Shown: positions 1 through 5,483 of the stretch, piece after piece | Position numbering within the stretch: the stretch's first letter is position 1 | Layout: each line of letters starts with the position of its first letter | NCBI GenBank assembly: GCA_900549945.1 | Contig: URQJ01000087.1 | Location: forward strand, 1-7,925 | Source: an uncultured Oscillospiraceae bacterium | Lineage (GTDB): Bacteria; Bacillota; Clostridia; Oscillospirales; Acutalibacteraceae | Direction of reading: 5' to 3' | DNA length: 7,925 bases | Position numbers and translations under genes: made by a program | Notes under the pieces: generated by a model | What the model saw: the letters and a program-made list of their open reading frames with translations, nothing else | Told to the model about the DNA's origin: nothing | The model's database searches: none

Positions 1-32
1 CCATGGACACGGCCATTTTCGGTCTTTTGTTT

Positions 33-263
33 TTATTCTGTTTTTCCGCATTTTCTCGGATACGGCTTCTTTTCGTCTGTCAAACCCGCGAGATAATCCA
101 TGCTCGTATGCAGCGCTGTGGCTATTTTCACACACTGCTCAAAGGTATAGTAACGCTTTCCGTTTTCAATCTTCGAATAATCACTCTGGTCGATACCCGT
201 CAGAAACTGCATTTTAACCTGCGTATATCCCCGCTCTTTCCGTAAATCTTTAAGTCTGCTCAT
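33..263 (-). CDS. Small XRE-family (Cro/CI-type) HTH transcriptional regulator
   Basis: This 76-residue protein is almost entirely one helix-turn-helix domain of the Cro/CI (HTH_3) type. Residues about 4-60 carry the hallmarks: LRKERGYTQ in helix 1-2, then the recognition segment around SDYSKIENG (28-35), and the closing YLAGLTD (57-63). The C-terminal tail is short and basic (KKPYPRKCGK), with no ligand or dimerisation domain, so it is a stand-alone DNA binder. The start is supported by GGGGTG five bases upstream of ATG (269-274 on the minus strand). A TGCCATAAT extended -10-like element lies at 281-289, but a TSS from it would leave almost no leader, so the true promoter is uncertain. The gene is divergent from the zinc-ribbon membrane protein gene, and the gap holds repeated GGTCA-type sites that are natural operator candidates for autoregulation. 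The target is inferred, not shown. Confidence 0.88.
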   Translation of the reverse strand: MSRLKDLRKERGYTQVKMQFLTGIDQSDYSKIENGKRYYTFEQCVKIATALHTSMDYLAGLTDEKKPYPRKCGKTE

Positions 264-288
264 TTTTTCACCCCATCAATATTATGGC

Positions 289-350
289 AAACTGACCTAT
301 TGACTTTAGGGTGAAATTGACCTATACTATACATATAAAGCAGAGGTCAA
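289..350. repeat. Three GGTCA-type repeats, candidate operator array
   Basis: A 12-base direct repeat with 11 matches occurs at 289-300 (AAACTGACCTAT) and 314-325 (AAATTGACCTAT), a period of 25 bases. A third copy lies inverted at 344-350 (AGGTCAA), giving TTGACCT (317-323) facing AGGTCAA. The first two copies overlap the -35 and -10 of the rightward promoter. The neighbouring XRE protein is the obvious candidate ligand; this assignment is inference from position only. Confidence 0.5.
300..328 (+). promoter_or_regulatory. Sigma-A-type promoter for the zinc-ribbon membrane protein gene
   Basis: TTGACT (300-305) and TATACT (323-328) are separated by exactly 17 bases, each one mismatch from consensus. 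The predicted TSS near 335 leaves a leader of about 78 bases before the ATG at 413. Both hexamers are overlapped by the GGTCA-type repeats, so a bound repressor would occlude RNA polymerase. Confidence 0.75.
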
Positions 351-412
351 CGGAAATATGCCGTCCTGTGCTTTTTAGGCACTGCCTTGAACCGGGATAG
401 TCACTAATAATC

Positions 413-892
413 ATGAAAGGATTTGGGTGGATATTGACTACTATCGGAGGCATCGGAACGATTATTTCGCAAATTGTATATATGGAGGCGGAGGGAGACT
501 ACAGCAATCGATTCAGCAGCGCGTGGTATGGTACAACCAGCAATATGTCCTATGCGGAAACCGCGCGGATCATTTTCATTATCATTTTGATTCTGGGGGT
601 TTTATTCTTAATCATTGGCTACGCCACAGGTGCAAAGCAGCAAACCACGCAGACGCGCCAGACGTATAACGGCACATTCTATACCGCTCCGCCTGCCACG
701 CGTGTTTTCGATGCCACGCAGGTAAAATGCCCGTCCTGCAAAAACATCGTGGACGGCCGATTTGCGTATTGCGGAAAATGCGGTAATTCGCTTAAAACCG
801 CACAGCGCGCGGAAAGCTTCTGCGCAAAATGCGGGCAAAAAATCGGAAGCAATCAAAGCTTCTGCCCATACTGCGGAACAAAAAAGGAATGA
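413..892 (+). CDS. Two-TM membrane protein with tandem C-terminal zinc ribbons
   Basis: This 159-residue protein has two hydrophobic segments, about residues 5-24 and 51-71, joined by a short polar loop. A Thr/Gln-rich linker (75-100) follows, then two zinc ribbons of identical geometry: Cys106/109 with Cys120/123, and Cys137/140 with Cys151/154, both CxxC-x10-CxxC. This is the zinc_ribbon_2/double zinc ribbon style seen in many Firmicutes membrane proteins of unknown role, where the ribbons are probably cytosolic. Function is not recognised; a structural or protein-docking role for the ribbons is inference. The ATG is preceded by an in-frame stop at 398-400, so the start cannot move upstream except to rare codons. 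No convincing Shine-Dalgarno is present: GGGATAG sits 12 bases away, suggesting weak translation. It is divergent from the XRE regulator and shares its operator-like region. Confidence 0.85.
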   Translation: MKGFGWILTTIGGIGTIISQIVYMEAEGDYSNRFSSAWYGTTSNMSYAETARIIFIIILILGVLFLIIGYATGAKQQTTQTRQTYNGTFYTAPPATRVFDATQVKCPSCKNIVDGRFAYCGKCGNSLKTAQRAESFCAKCGQKIGSNQSFCPYCGTKKE

Positions 893-931
893 GTACAGGC
901 CGCTTTCCGATAAAGGAAGTGGCCTGTGCTC
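891..931. terminator. Bidirectional terminator hairpin between convergent genes
   Basis: Arms at 891-908 and 915-931 pair as GAG-ACAGGCC-CTT-CC with only single mismatches or bulges around the loop GATAAA. The hairpin overlaps the stop codons of both flanking genes (TGA at 890-892 on plus, TGA at 932-930 on minus). On the minus strand it is followed by a run of six T (886-881), a good rho-independent signal for the alkylation repair gene. The plus-strand tail (ATTTCC) is weaker. Confidence 0.65.
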
Positions 932-1619
932 ATTTCCGCTTCATCGCGCGCAGCAGGATCTTGTCCTCCGGCGAGACGCGGTAGGATTCGAGCATCTTCT
1001 GAATCGCCTTGTTGTACGTCCAGTCGTCGAGGGCAGTTGTCTTTAAAAAGGCAAGCGTCTTGTCGCGGTACTTCGCCATAGCGGTCGCAACCGCCCACGC
1101 CGCGCCCATCCTGTAGTAATACGCTTCACAGCGCGTTTCATCGAGGATCTCGAGCACGCGGTCGATATAATCGTCCGTGAGAAAGTGGCTCAGCAGCATG
1201 ACGGCGAGCACACGCAGCGTGAACGGCTCCTCTGACGCGCGGAGCGTCATCAAAAATTCCCACGTCTCCGCCGGGTGCTTTCCGGCCTGCTTGAACGACT
1301 GGCAGAGCGTGTCGCAGTTCGCCCAGTTGTCGATATGCGGGATCGCATGCGCGAGCCAAAAAAGCGCCTCGCCGATCTCCCCGCGCAGGCGGCCGAGCAC
1401 GTAGCCGTACAGCATCGTCATCTCGATGCTCGAAAAATCGCACGCTTCGAGGAAGCTGCGCGCATCCTCCCGCGCGATGCGCGCCGCCATCTTGCGCAGC
1501 ACCGGCAGGCGCACGCCGAGCATCGGCAGAGCGGAATCCTTCGTCAGCGAAAGCGAAAATTCCCGGTATTTTTCATCCCGGTTTGAAAGCAGTTCCTCCT
1601 GAACGGCATTAAGCTCCAT
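930..1619 (-). CDS. DNA alkylation repair protein (AlkD-like HEAT-repeat glycosylase)
   Basis: This 229-residue, all-helical protein belongs to the DNA alkylation repair family (AlkD/AlkC, COG4912), whose characterised members excise N3- and N7-alkylated purines using HEAT-like repeats. Family signatures are visible: GVRLPVLRKMA (35-45), IDNWANCD (96-103), YYYRMGAAWAVATAMAKY (167-184) and TYNKAIQKMLESYRVS (201-216). Trp99, Asp103 and Trp175 fall at spacings like Trp109, Asp113 and Trp187 of Bacillus cereus AlkD, so the aromatic cleft and catalytic Asp look intact. The start at 1619 is preferred over an upstream ATG at 1661 because GGAGG lies ten bases before it. The gene is divergent from the riboswitch-controlled unit, with only about 26 bases between its start and that unit's -35; I see no convincing promoter of its own. 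Glycosylase activity is inferred from family. Confidence 0.9.
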   Translation of the reverse strand: MELNAVQEELLSNRDEKYREFSLSLTKDSALPMLGVRLPVLRKMAARIAREDARSFLEACDFSSIEMTMLYGYVLGRLRGEIGEALFWLAHAIPHIDNWANCDTLCQSFKQAGKHPAETWEFLMTLRASEEPFTLRVLAVMLLSHFLTDDYIDRVLEILDETRCEAYYYRMGAAWAVATAMAKYRDKTLAFLKTTALDDWTYNKAIQKMLESYRVSPEDKILLRAMKRK

Positions 1620-1645
1620 TTCTTCTTTACCTCCGAAATATTTTC

Positions 1646-1674
1646 TTGACAAATCCGTCACATTCCCGTAAACT
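1646..1674 (+). promoter_or_regulatory. Promoter of the riboswitch/OadB-like transcription unit
   Basis: A perfect -35 TTGACA (1646-1651) is followed after 17 bases by TAAACT (1669-1674), a four-of-six -10. The predicted TSS at about 1681 falls on the first bases of riboswitch helix P1, which is the expected geometry for a riboswitch leader and mutually supports both calls. Confidence 0.65.
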
Positions 1675-1680
1675 ATTGGG

Positions 1681-1774
1681 TATAAAAGGGAGTAGCATGC
1701 AGAGCCATCTGTAATGCAGGCGACAGCACGGCGGCCTTTCGCCCGTCTGCATTTTAATTTGCGAGACTTTTATC
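1681..1774 (+). promoter_or_regulatory. yybP-ykoY family riboswitch aptamer (Mn2+-sensing)
   Basis: The family's conserved segments are present in order. Helix P1 pairs ATAAAAG (1682-1688) with CTTTTAT (1767-1773), seven perfect base pairs. The conserved 5' junction GGAGTAGC follows (1689-1696), and the 3' junction GCGAGA lies just before the closing strand (1761-1766). Inside, a CAGA/TCTG hairpin (1700-1711) is followed by AATGCAG (1713-1719) paired with CTGCATT (1747-1753), then the CGACA segment (1721-1725) in the L3 position, and a GGCG/CGCC stem (1730-1743). This order matches the two-legged yybP-ykoY fold, shown in other bacteria to bind Mn2+ at the L1-L3 junction. It was recognised from memory of conserved sequences, not by a covariance search. 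The L3 bases deviate somewhat from the commonest form. Confidence 0.75.
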
Positions 1775-1804
1775 ATGTACCCGGGCATGATAGGGGTCTT
1801 TTTT
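1764..1804 (+). terminator. Riboswitch-controlled rho-independent terminator
   Basis: A 14-pair stem joins 1764-1777 (AGACTTTTATCATG) to 1786-1799 (CATGATAGGGGTCT), with three U-G wobbles (1768-1770 against 1793-1795) and an eight-base loop. It is followed directly by a T run ending at 1804. The 5' arm contains the whole 3' strand of riboswitch P1 (1767-1773), so aptamer and terminator cannot form together. Ligand binding should therefore prevent termination, making this an ON switch, as for most known yybP-ykoY elements. Confidence 0.75.
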
Positions 1805-1821
1805 CATGTAAAAAAGACCCC
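1793..1821 (+). repeat. Perfect 12-bp inverted repeat after the terminator
   Basis: GGGGTCTTTTTT (1793-1804) and AAAAAAGACCCC (1810-1821) form a perfect hairpin with loop CATGT. Its 5' arm consists of the terminator's 3' arm plus its T run, so this helix competes with the terminator. It has no T run after it and is not itself a terminator on plus. It may act as an antiterminator-like clamp once polymerase has passed, leaving the ribosome site at 1844-1850 open. Confidence 0.7.
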
Positions 1822-1859
1822 GCGGCCTCCCGGAAACTTTCTTGAAAGGGCTGAACCCC

Positions 1860-2990
1860 ATGGACTTTGTGGACTTTCTGTTTTCCAACGTGTTCAACAT
1901 CACCTGGCAGCATGTCGTGATGTGGTGTATCGGCGGTATCCTGATTTACCTTGCGATCGCCAAAAAGATGGAGCCTACTCTGCTGCTCCCGATCGGCTTC
2001 GGCACGATTCTCGTCAACATCCCGCTCACCGGCGTCATCACGCAGGAGTATATGCACGGCGACGAGATCGGCGTCATCAGCCTGCTGTTTGACTCCGGCA
2101 TCGGCAACGAGCTGTTCCCGCTGCTGCTGTTCATCGGCATCGGCGCCATGATCGACTTCGAGCCGCTGCTGACGAACCCGAAACTGTTCCTGTTCGGCGC
2201 GGCAGCGCAGTTCGGTATTTTCTTCACGCTGAGCATGGCGCGCCTCTTCGGCTTTGAGCTGCACGACGCGGCCTCCATTTCGATTATCGGCGCAGCGGAC
2301 GGCCCGACCTCCATCTTCGTCGCGAACACGCTGAATTCGAACTATATCGGCGCGATCACCGTCGCGGCCTACTCCTACATGGCGCTGGTGCCGATCGTGC
2401 AGCCGCCCGTCATCCGCCTGATGACGACGAAAAAAGAGCGCTGCATCCGCATGGAGTACAAGCCCGGCACGGTCTCGAGGCAGACCAAGATCCTGTTCCC
2501 GATCATCATCACGGCTGTGGTCAGCATCGTTTCCTACCGTTCGGCGGCCCTCATCGGCTTCCTGATGTTCGGCAACCTGCTGCGTGAGTGCGGCGTGCTG
2601 AACAGCCTCTCCGACACGGCGCAGAACGTGCTGGCGAATCTCATCACGCTGCTGCTCGGCATTTCGATCACGGCGCACATGACGGCGGAAGAGTTCCTGC
2701 GCGTTGACACGCTGCTGATCCTCGCGCTCGGCCTCATCGCCTTTGTATTCGACACCTTCGGCGGCGTGCTGTTCGCCAAGGTCCTGAACCTCTTCGTCAG
2801 GAAGAAGGTCAACCCGATGATCGGCGCAGCGGGCATCTCGGCGTTCCCGATGTCGGCCCGCATCATTCAGAAAATGGGCCAGAAAGAGGACCCGCAGAAC
2901 TTCCTTCTGATGCATGCGGTCGGTGCAAACGTCTCCGGTCAGATCGCCTCGGTTATCGCGGGCGGCATCATTCTGAACCTCATTCACTGA
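1860..2990 (+). CDS. OadB-family subunit beta of Na+-translocating decarboxylase, apparently orphan
   Basis: This 376-residue polytopic membrane protein is a clear member of the Na+-transporting methylmalonyl-CoA/oxaloacetate/glutaconyl-CoA decarboxylase beta family (PF03977). In full complexes this subunit couples decarboxylation of the carboxybiotin to Na+ export. Diagnostic stretches are IGIGAMIDFEPLLTNPK (92-108), GAADGPTSIF (144-153) with Asp147 matching the conserved Na+-pathway Asp, YSYMALVPIVQPP (171-183), and the C-terminal HAVGANVSGQIAS (352-364), which keeps the conserved Asn, Gly and Ser. Length and TM pattern are normal for the family. ATG at 1860 is chosen because GAAAGGG (1844-1850) lies nine bases before it; the TTG at 1842 has no ribosome site. 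It is the first gene after the Mn2+-type riboswitch and is followed 16 bases later by an OadG-like mini-gene, with no alpha or biotin carrier subunit. Decarboxylase membership is therefore doubtful; a stand-alone ion transporter is the alternative. Confidence 0.93.
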   Translation: MDFVDFLFSNVFNITWQHVVMWCIGGILIYLAIAKKMEPTLLLPIGFGTILVNIPLTGVITQEYMHGDEIGVISLLFDSGIGNELFPLLLFIGIGAMIDFEPLLTNPKLFLFGAAAQFGIFFTLSMARLFGFELHDAASISIIGAADGPTSIFVANTLNSNYIGAITVAAYSYMALVPIVQPPVIRLMTTKKERCIRMEYKPGTVSRQTKILFPIIITAVVSIVSYRSAALIGFLMFGNLLRECGVLNSLSDTAQNVLANLITLLLGISITAHMTAEEFLRVDTLLILALGLIAFVFDTFGGVLFAKVLNLFVRKKVNPMIGAAGISAFPMSARIIQKMGQKEDPQNFLLMHAVGANVSGQIASVIAGGIILNLIH

Positions 2991-3006
2991 GAAAGGAGCC
3001 TGTATT

Positions 3007-3138
3007 ATGAACCTGAACTTCGAAGCTTTTGTGGACAGCCTTCAATACATGGGGAAGGGCATGCTCGGTGTCTTTCTGGTGATCGGCATCATCATCCTTT
3101 CCATCTACCTAATGCAGCGCATTTTCCGGTCTAAATAA
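3007..3138 (+). CDS. Small single-TM OadG-like subunit (43 residues)
   Basis: The 43-residue product begins MNLNFEAFVDSLQYMGKGM, has one hydrophobic helix at about residues 18-36 (LGVFLVIGIIILSIYLM), and ends in a short basic tail, QRIFRSK. The N-terminal half resembles the OadG/gamma family (PF04277), where a similar amphipathic-GxG-TM segment anchors the small subunit beside OadB. Classical gamma subunits are about 80 residues or more, with a hydrophilic C-terminal domain that contacts the alpha subunit; that domain is absent here. AAAGGAG (2992-2998) sits eight bases before the ATG, one of the best ribosome sites in the window, and the gene follows the OadB-like stop by 16 bases, so co-translation in one operon is expected. 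I infer a membrane partner stabilising the OadB-like protein. Comparable genes are, as I recall, annotated elsewhere as OadG-related small transporter subunits. Confidence 0.85.
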   Translation: MNLNFEAFVDSLQYMGKGMLGVFLVIGIIILSIYLMQRIFRSK

Positions 3139-3150
3139 CTGAAAAGCACG

Positions 3151-3194
3151 AACGGGGATTCCGGGCAGGCCGCCGGGAACCCCCGTTTTATTTT
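3151..3194 (+). terminator. Terminator of the OadB-like/OadG-like operon
   Basis: AACGGGG (3151-3157) pairs with CCCCGTT (3181-3187). The stem continues through TTCC-GG / CC-GGAA with one A-C mismatch and one bulged G, followed by TTTTATTTTA. It ends 12 bases after the OadG-like stop. The 3' side overlaps the stop codon of the convergent fliB-like gene (3195-3193), and the hairpin may also work weakly for that gene, since TTTT follows a few bases beyond it on minus. Confidence 0.8.
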
Positions 3195-4227
3195 ATCCGA
3201 AAAGCCGCTTGAGGTTTTCCGCCGAAAATGCGGGGTCCCTGTGCAGGGCGCGCAGCATATCTTCCATGTTTTCCGCGCTGTACTCGACCTGCTTCGAATA
3301 ATCCTTCGTGCAGGTGATGCGGTCCCACGGGGTAAACGCGCCGGTATCGCGCAGGCATTTCGTGTTCATCAGGCAGATGAACCAAACGCTTACGGCACAG
3401 AATTTGACGCGCGCCGAGAGGTTTCCCTCCAGCATGCCGCGGGCGAAGTGGCGGTACAAAAAGTAGACGAGCAGGTTCTCGTAGCCGCCGTCGATCTCGT
3501 CGAGGTTGACGGCGAGCGACGCGTCGTCGAGCAGGCGGACAGTCTCGGGCCACGCTTCGTCGTACGGCTCGAGCGCCTCCATCACCTGCAAAAGCGCCTC
3601 GCGCGTATCGGCATCGTCCGAAGGCGCAGCGTCGGATGCCGCAGGCTTTCTGAGAAGCTCCCGATGCACGCGGGCGCCGAAATCGATCAGCCGGTGCATG
3701 CGCACGCGCAGCGGCAGCGAGCGGTCCTGCACGAGGCGGAAGGCCTCGTCCCGCAGGCGGAAGATCTGCATGCCGCTGTCCGGCACGGCCGCGGCGTCCG
3801 GCATTTCGCCCACCGTCGTCGTGATGAACGTGATCGGCTCCCGCTGCTCGAACAGAAGGCGGCACGCCTCCTCGCAGCACAGGCCAACGCCCATCTCCAT
3901 GCGGTCGCCGAGCTGCTCGTAAAACCGCGGGTGCTCGCGGCAGATCTCGCACAGGCCGTCGTCGCCGAGCACGTGGATCACCTCGCAGAGGTTGTCGTCC
4001 GTGAGAAACGGGCAGCGCTCGTCGTCCGTCAGGCGGAAGCATGCCGCCCCGTCGGGCAGTTCCTCGATCTGCTCGCGCAGCCGCTCACCGAAGTCGCCCT
4101 CCAGCTCCTCGTAGTACGCCTTCGTATCGGGGTCTATGTCGATCTCCCAGCCCGCGCAGCACGTGTCGCTGCATGCGGAGGCCGTGCAGCGGAACCGGTC
4201 ATAAAAATTCGGTTTGATAAATTTCAT
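3193..4227 (-). CDS. fliB: FliB family cysteine-cluster protein (putative flagellin lysine-N-methylase)
   Basis: This 344-residue protein matches the FliB family, named for the Salmonella enzyme that methylates flagellin lysines. The N-terminal third carries the family's cysteine cluster: CTASACSDTCCAGW (Cys14, 19, 23, 24), CPFL (Cys72), LCEVI (Cys81), LCEICREHPR (Cys93, 96) and GLCCEEACRLL (Cys117, 118, 122). This arrangement is expected to hold a metal or Fe-S cluster. The C-terminal part is helical and less conserved, as in relatives; a low-complexity Ala/Asp insert lies near 212-222. The start at 4227 gives the usual MKFIKPxF N-terminus. An AGGGG ribosome site overlaps the end of the upstream lacI-type gene, ten bases away, so the two are co-transcribed. 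No flagellar genes are in view, so a substrate other than flagellin is possible. Confidence 0.85.
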   Translation of the reverse strand: MKFIKPNFYDRFRCTASACSDTCCAGWEIDIDPDTKAYYEELEGDFGERLREQIEELPDGAACFRLTDDERCPFLTDDNLCEVIHVLGDDGLCEICREHPRFYEQLGDRMEMGVGLCCEEACRLLFEQREPITFITTTVGEMPDAAAVPDSGMQIFRLRDEAFRLVQDRSLPLRVRMHRLIDFGARVHRELLRKPAASDAAPSDDADTREALLQVMEALEPYDEAWPETVRLLDDASLAVNLDEIDGGYENLLVYFLYRHFARGMLEGNLSARVKFCAVSVWFICLMNTKCLRDTGAFTPWDRITCTKDYSKQVEYSAENMEDMLRALHRDPAFSAENLKRLFG

Positions 4228-4237
4228 CGTCTGTTCG

Positions 4238-5326
4238 TTACCCCTGTTTCGTTGTATTCGGGCCTGCCGGCGGCACATCCGGCGCGGGCAGAGCGGCGCC
4301 CGGCTTCAAAAAGGTTTTCAGGTGCGTGCGGATCGCGTTGCGCACCGGCGCGGGCAGCGGGCCGGTACATAGCGTGCGCTCCATCAAAAGGTTTGCCGCG
4401 GCGGTCGCCACCGTGGGCGTGCCCGGCGTGTAATTCGTGTAGTAGCCGTAGGCCTGCAAAGCGCCGTCGTCGTCGAGGCCCGTGAGGAAAATATCCTCCG
4501 GCACGCGCAGCCCCGCCGAGGTGATCGTGCGCAGCATAGCGGCGTCCCAGCCCTTTGAGAAATTGATGATCGCTTTCGGCGGGTGCGCGCGGTGCACGAT
4601 CTCCCTTAAAAACGCCTCACGCGTCTGCACGGCCTCGATCGGCGCGAGCATGCGGTTCTCCGGCGGCACCGCCGCGCCGAATTCGCGGCACGCGGCCTCA
4701 AACGCCTGCAAACGCTGGCGGCCCGGCGCGTAGATGGGCGGGTCCGCCATATAGGCGATATTGCGCCAGCCGTGCTCGAGCACCTCGCGCGTCGCCTCGT
4801 AGCAGGCGCCGAAATTATCGATATACACGCCGTCGCACGCGATGCCCTCCGGCTCGCGGTCCACGCAGACGACCGGGATGCCGCTGCGGCGGATGCTGTT
4901 GAGATACGCGGTGTTTCCGCCCTCCGGCCCCTCGACCGGCGTGATAAACAGCGCGGCGATCTTATACGAGAGCAGGTCGTCGATCAGGCGGCGTTCGCGC
5001 TCGGCGCTTGCATCCGAATTGCACAGCAGCAGCCGGTAATCGTACTGCTCTGCGATCTTATCCGCCGTGTAGAAAAGCTCGCTGAAAAAGGGGGAGAAGA
5101 TCTGCGGCACGATCACGCCGATGATCCGCGAGCGGGATTTTGAAAGCCCCACCGCGATGGCGCTCGGCGAATAATCGAGCGATTCGACCGCCCGCAGGAC
5201 ACGCGCCCGCGTGGCGGCGCTGACGTAGCCGGTTTTATTCAGCACGCGCGACACCGTGGACTGCGACACGCCCGCCTTCTGCGCCACATCCCGGATTGTG
5301 GCCGTCGATAAAGTTTTTGTTCCCAT
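4238..5326 (-). CDS. LacI-family transcriptional regulator
   Basis: A 362-residue LacI/GalR regulator. Residues 9-58 form the helix-turn-helix, ATIRDVAQKAGVSQSTVSRV then VSAATRARVLRAVESLDYSPS. The hinge helix follows (SPSAIAVGLSKSRS, 53-66), where the Leu that usually inserts into the minor groove is at 61. The periplasmic-binding-like effector domain then starts at IIGVIVPQIFSPFFSEL (68-84) and continues through DGVYIDNFGACYEATREVL and FLTGLDDD. A Pro/Gly-rich tail of about 20 residues ends the protein. The start at 5326 has AAGGA five to ten bases upstream, and translating from further upstream would add an unrelated leader. Its own strong promoter lies at 5387-5415. It precedes a fliB-like gene in an apparent operon and is divergent from a small membrane protein gene. 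No sugar transport or catabolic gene is nearby, so its effector and regulon are unknown. Confidence 0.93.
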   Translation of the reverse strand: MGTKTLSTATIRDVAQKAGVSQSTVSRVLNKTGYVSAATRARVLRAVESLDYSPSAIAVGLSKSRSRIIGVIVPQIFSPFFSELFYTADKIAEQYDYRLLLCNSDASAERERRLIDDLLSYKIAALFITPVEGPEGGNTAYLNSIRRSGIPVVCVDREPEGIACDGVYIDNFGACYEATREVLEHGWRNIAYMADPPIYAPGRQRLQAFEAACREFGAAVPPENRMLAPIEAVQTREAFLREIVHRAHPPKAIINFSKGWDAAMLRTITSAGLRVPEDIFLTGLDDDGALQAYGYYTNYTPGTPTVATAAANLLMERTLCTGPLPAPVRNAIRTHLKTFLKPGAALPAPDVPPAGPNTTKQG

Positions 5327-5386
5327 CCTGATCCTTATACCCCCGCATTCCGGCGCGCGGCTCACCGGCCGACACCTCAGAAATAT

Positions 5387-5415
5387 ATGATATATGCTTT
5401 TTGACGGACTGTCAA
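5387..5415 (-). promoter_or_regulatory. Strong promoter for the lacI-fliB operon
   Basis: On the minus strand TTGACA (5415-5410) and TATCAT (5392-5387) are separated by 17 bases. The predicted TSS near 5380 leaves a GC-rich leader of about 54 bases. The -35 lies inside an inverted repeat, and its distance to the -35 of the divergent promoter is 28 bases. Confidence 0.72.
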
Positions 5416-5427
5416 GAAAACCGCGGT
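5401..5427. repeat. Inverted repeats between the divergent promoters, candidate operators
   Basis: TTGAC-GGACT-GTCAA (5401-5415) is an inverted repeat with five-base arms covering the lacI -35. ACCGCGGT (5420-5427) is a perfect eight-base palindrome centred between the two promoters. LacI-family operators are commonly palindromic with a central C-G step, so either could be an autoregulatory site. The match is short and no family consensus was tested. Confidence 0.35.
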
Positions 5428-5443
5428 GATGTTTGAAAAAGAT

Positions 5444-5472
5444 TTGACATTTTACAAAAACTTGGGTATGAT
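5444..5472 (+). promoter_or_regulatory. Strong promoter for the 49-residue membrane protein gene
   Basis: TTGACA (5444-5449) and TATGAT (5467-5472) have a 17-base spacer. The predicted TSS near 5479 gives a leader of about 68 bases. Such a strong promoter in front of so small a reading frame supports the reading frame being a real gene. Confidence 0.8.
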
Positions 5473-5483
5473 AGAGATAACTT

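Noticed and set aside
1..16. Possible start of a next minus-strand gene (ATG at 16-14, 17 bases after the XRE stop)
   Set aside because: Only five codons are inside the window and no good Shine-Dalgarno precedes it, so it cannot be supported.
1793..1821. The perfect GGGGTC hairpin as the main transcription terminator
   Set aside because: No T run follows its 3' arm on either strand; the overlapping 1764-1799 hairpin has the T run in the right place and is the better terminator.
1773..2987. A 404-codon open frame on minus opposite the OadB-like gene
   Set aside because: Its product is an Arg/Asp/His-rich string without hydrophobic core or motifs, as expected of an antisense frame of a GC-rich membrane protein gene; it would also sit across the riboswitch terminator.
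1860..3138. A complete Na+-pumping oxaloacetate or methylmalonyl-CoA decarboxylase operon
   Set aside because: No carboxyltransferase (alpha) or biotin carrier frame is present; the unit is bounded by its own promoter and terminator, and the neighbours are unrelated.
3241..4485. A 414-codon open frame on plus opposite fliB and the lacI end
   Set aside because: The frame is rich in Ala, Arg and His, has no motif or ribosome site, and crosses the boundary of two well-supported genes.
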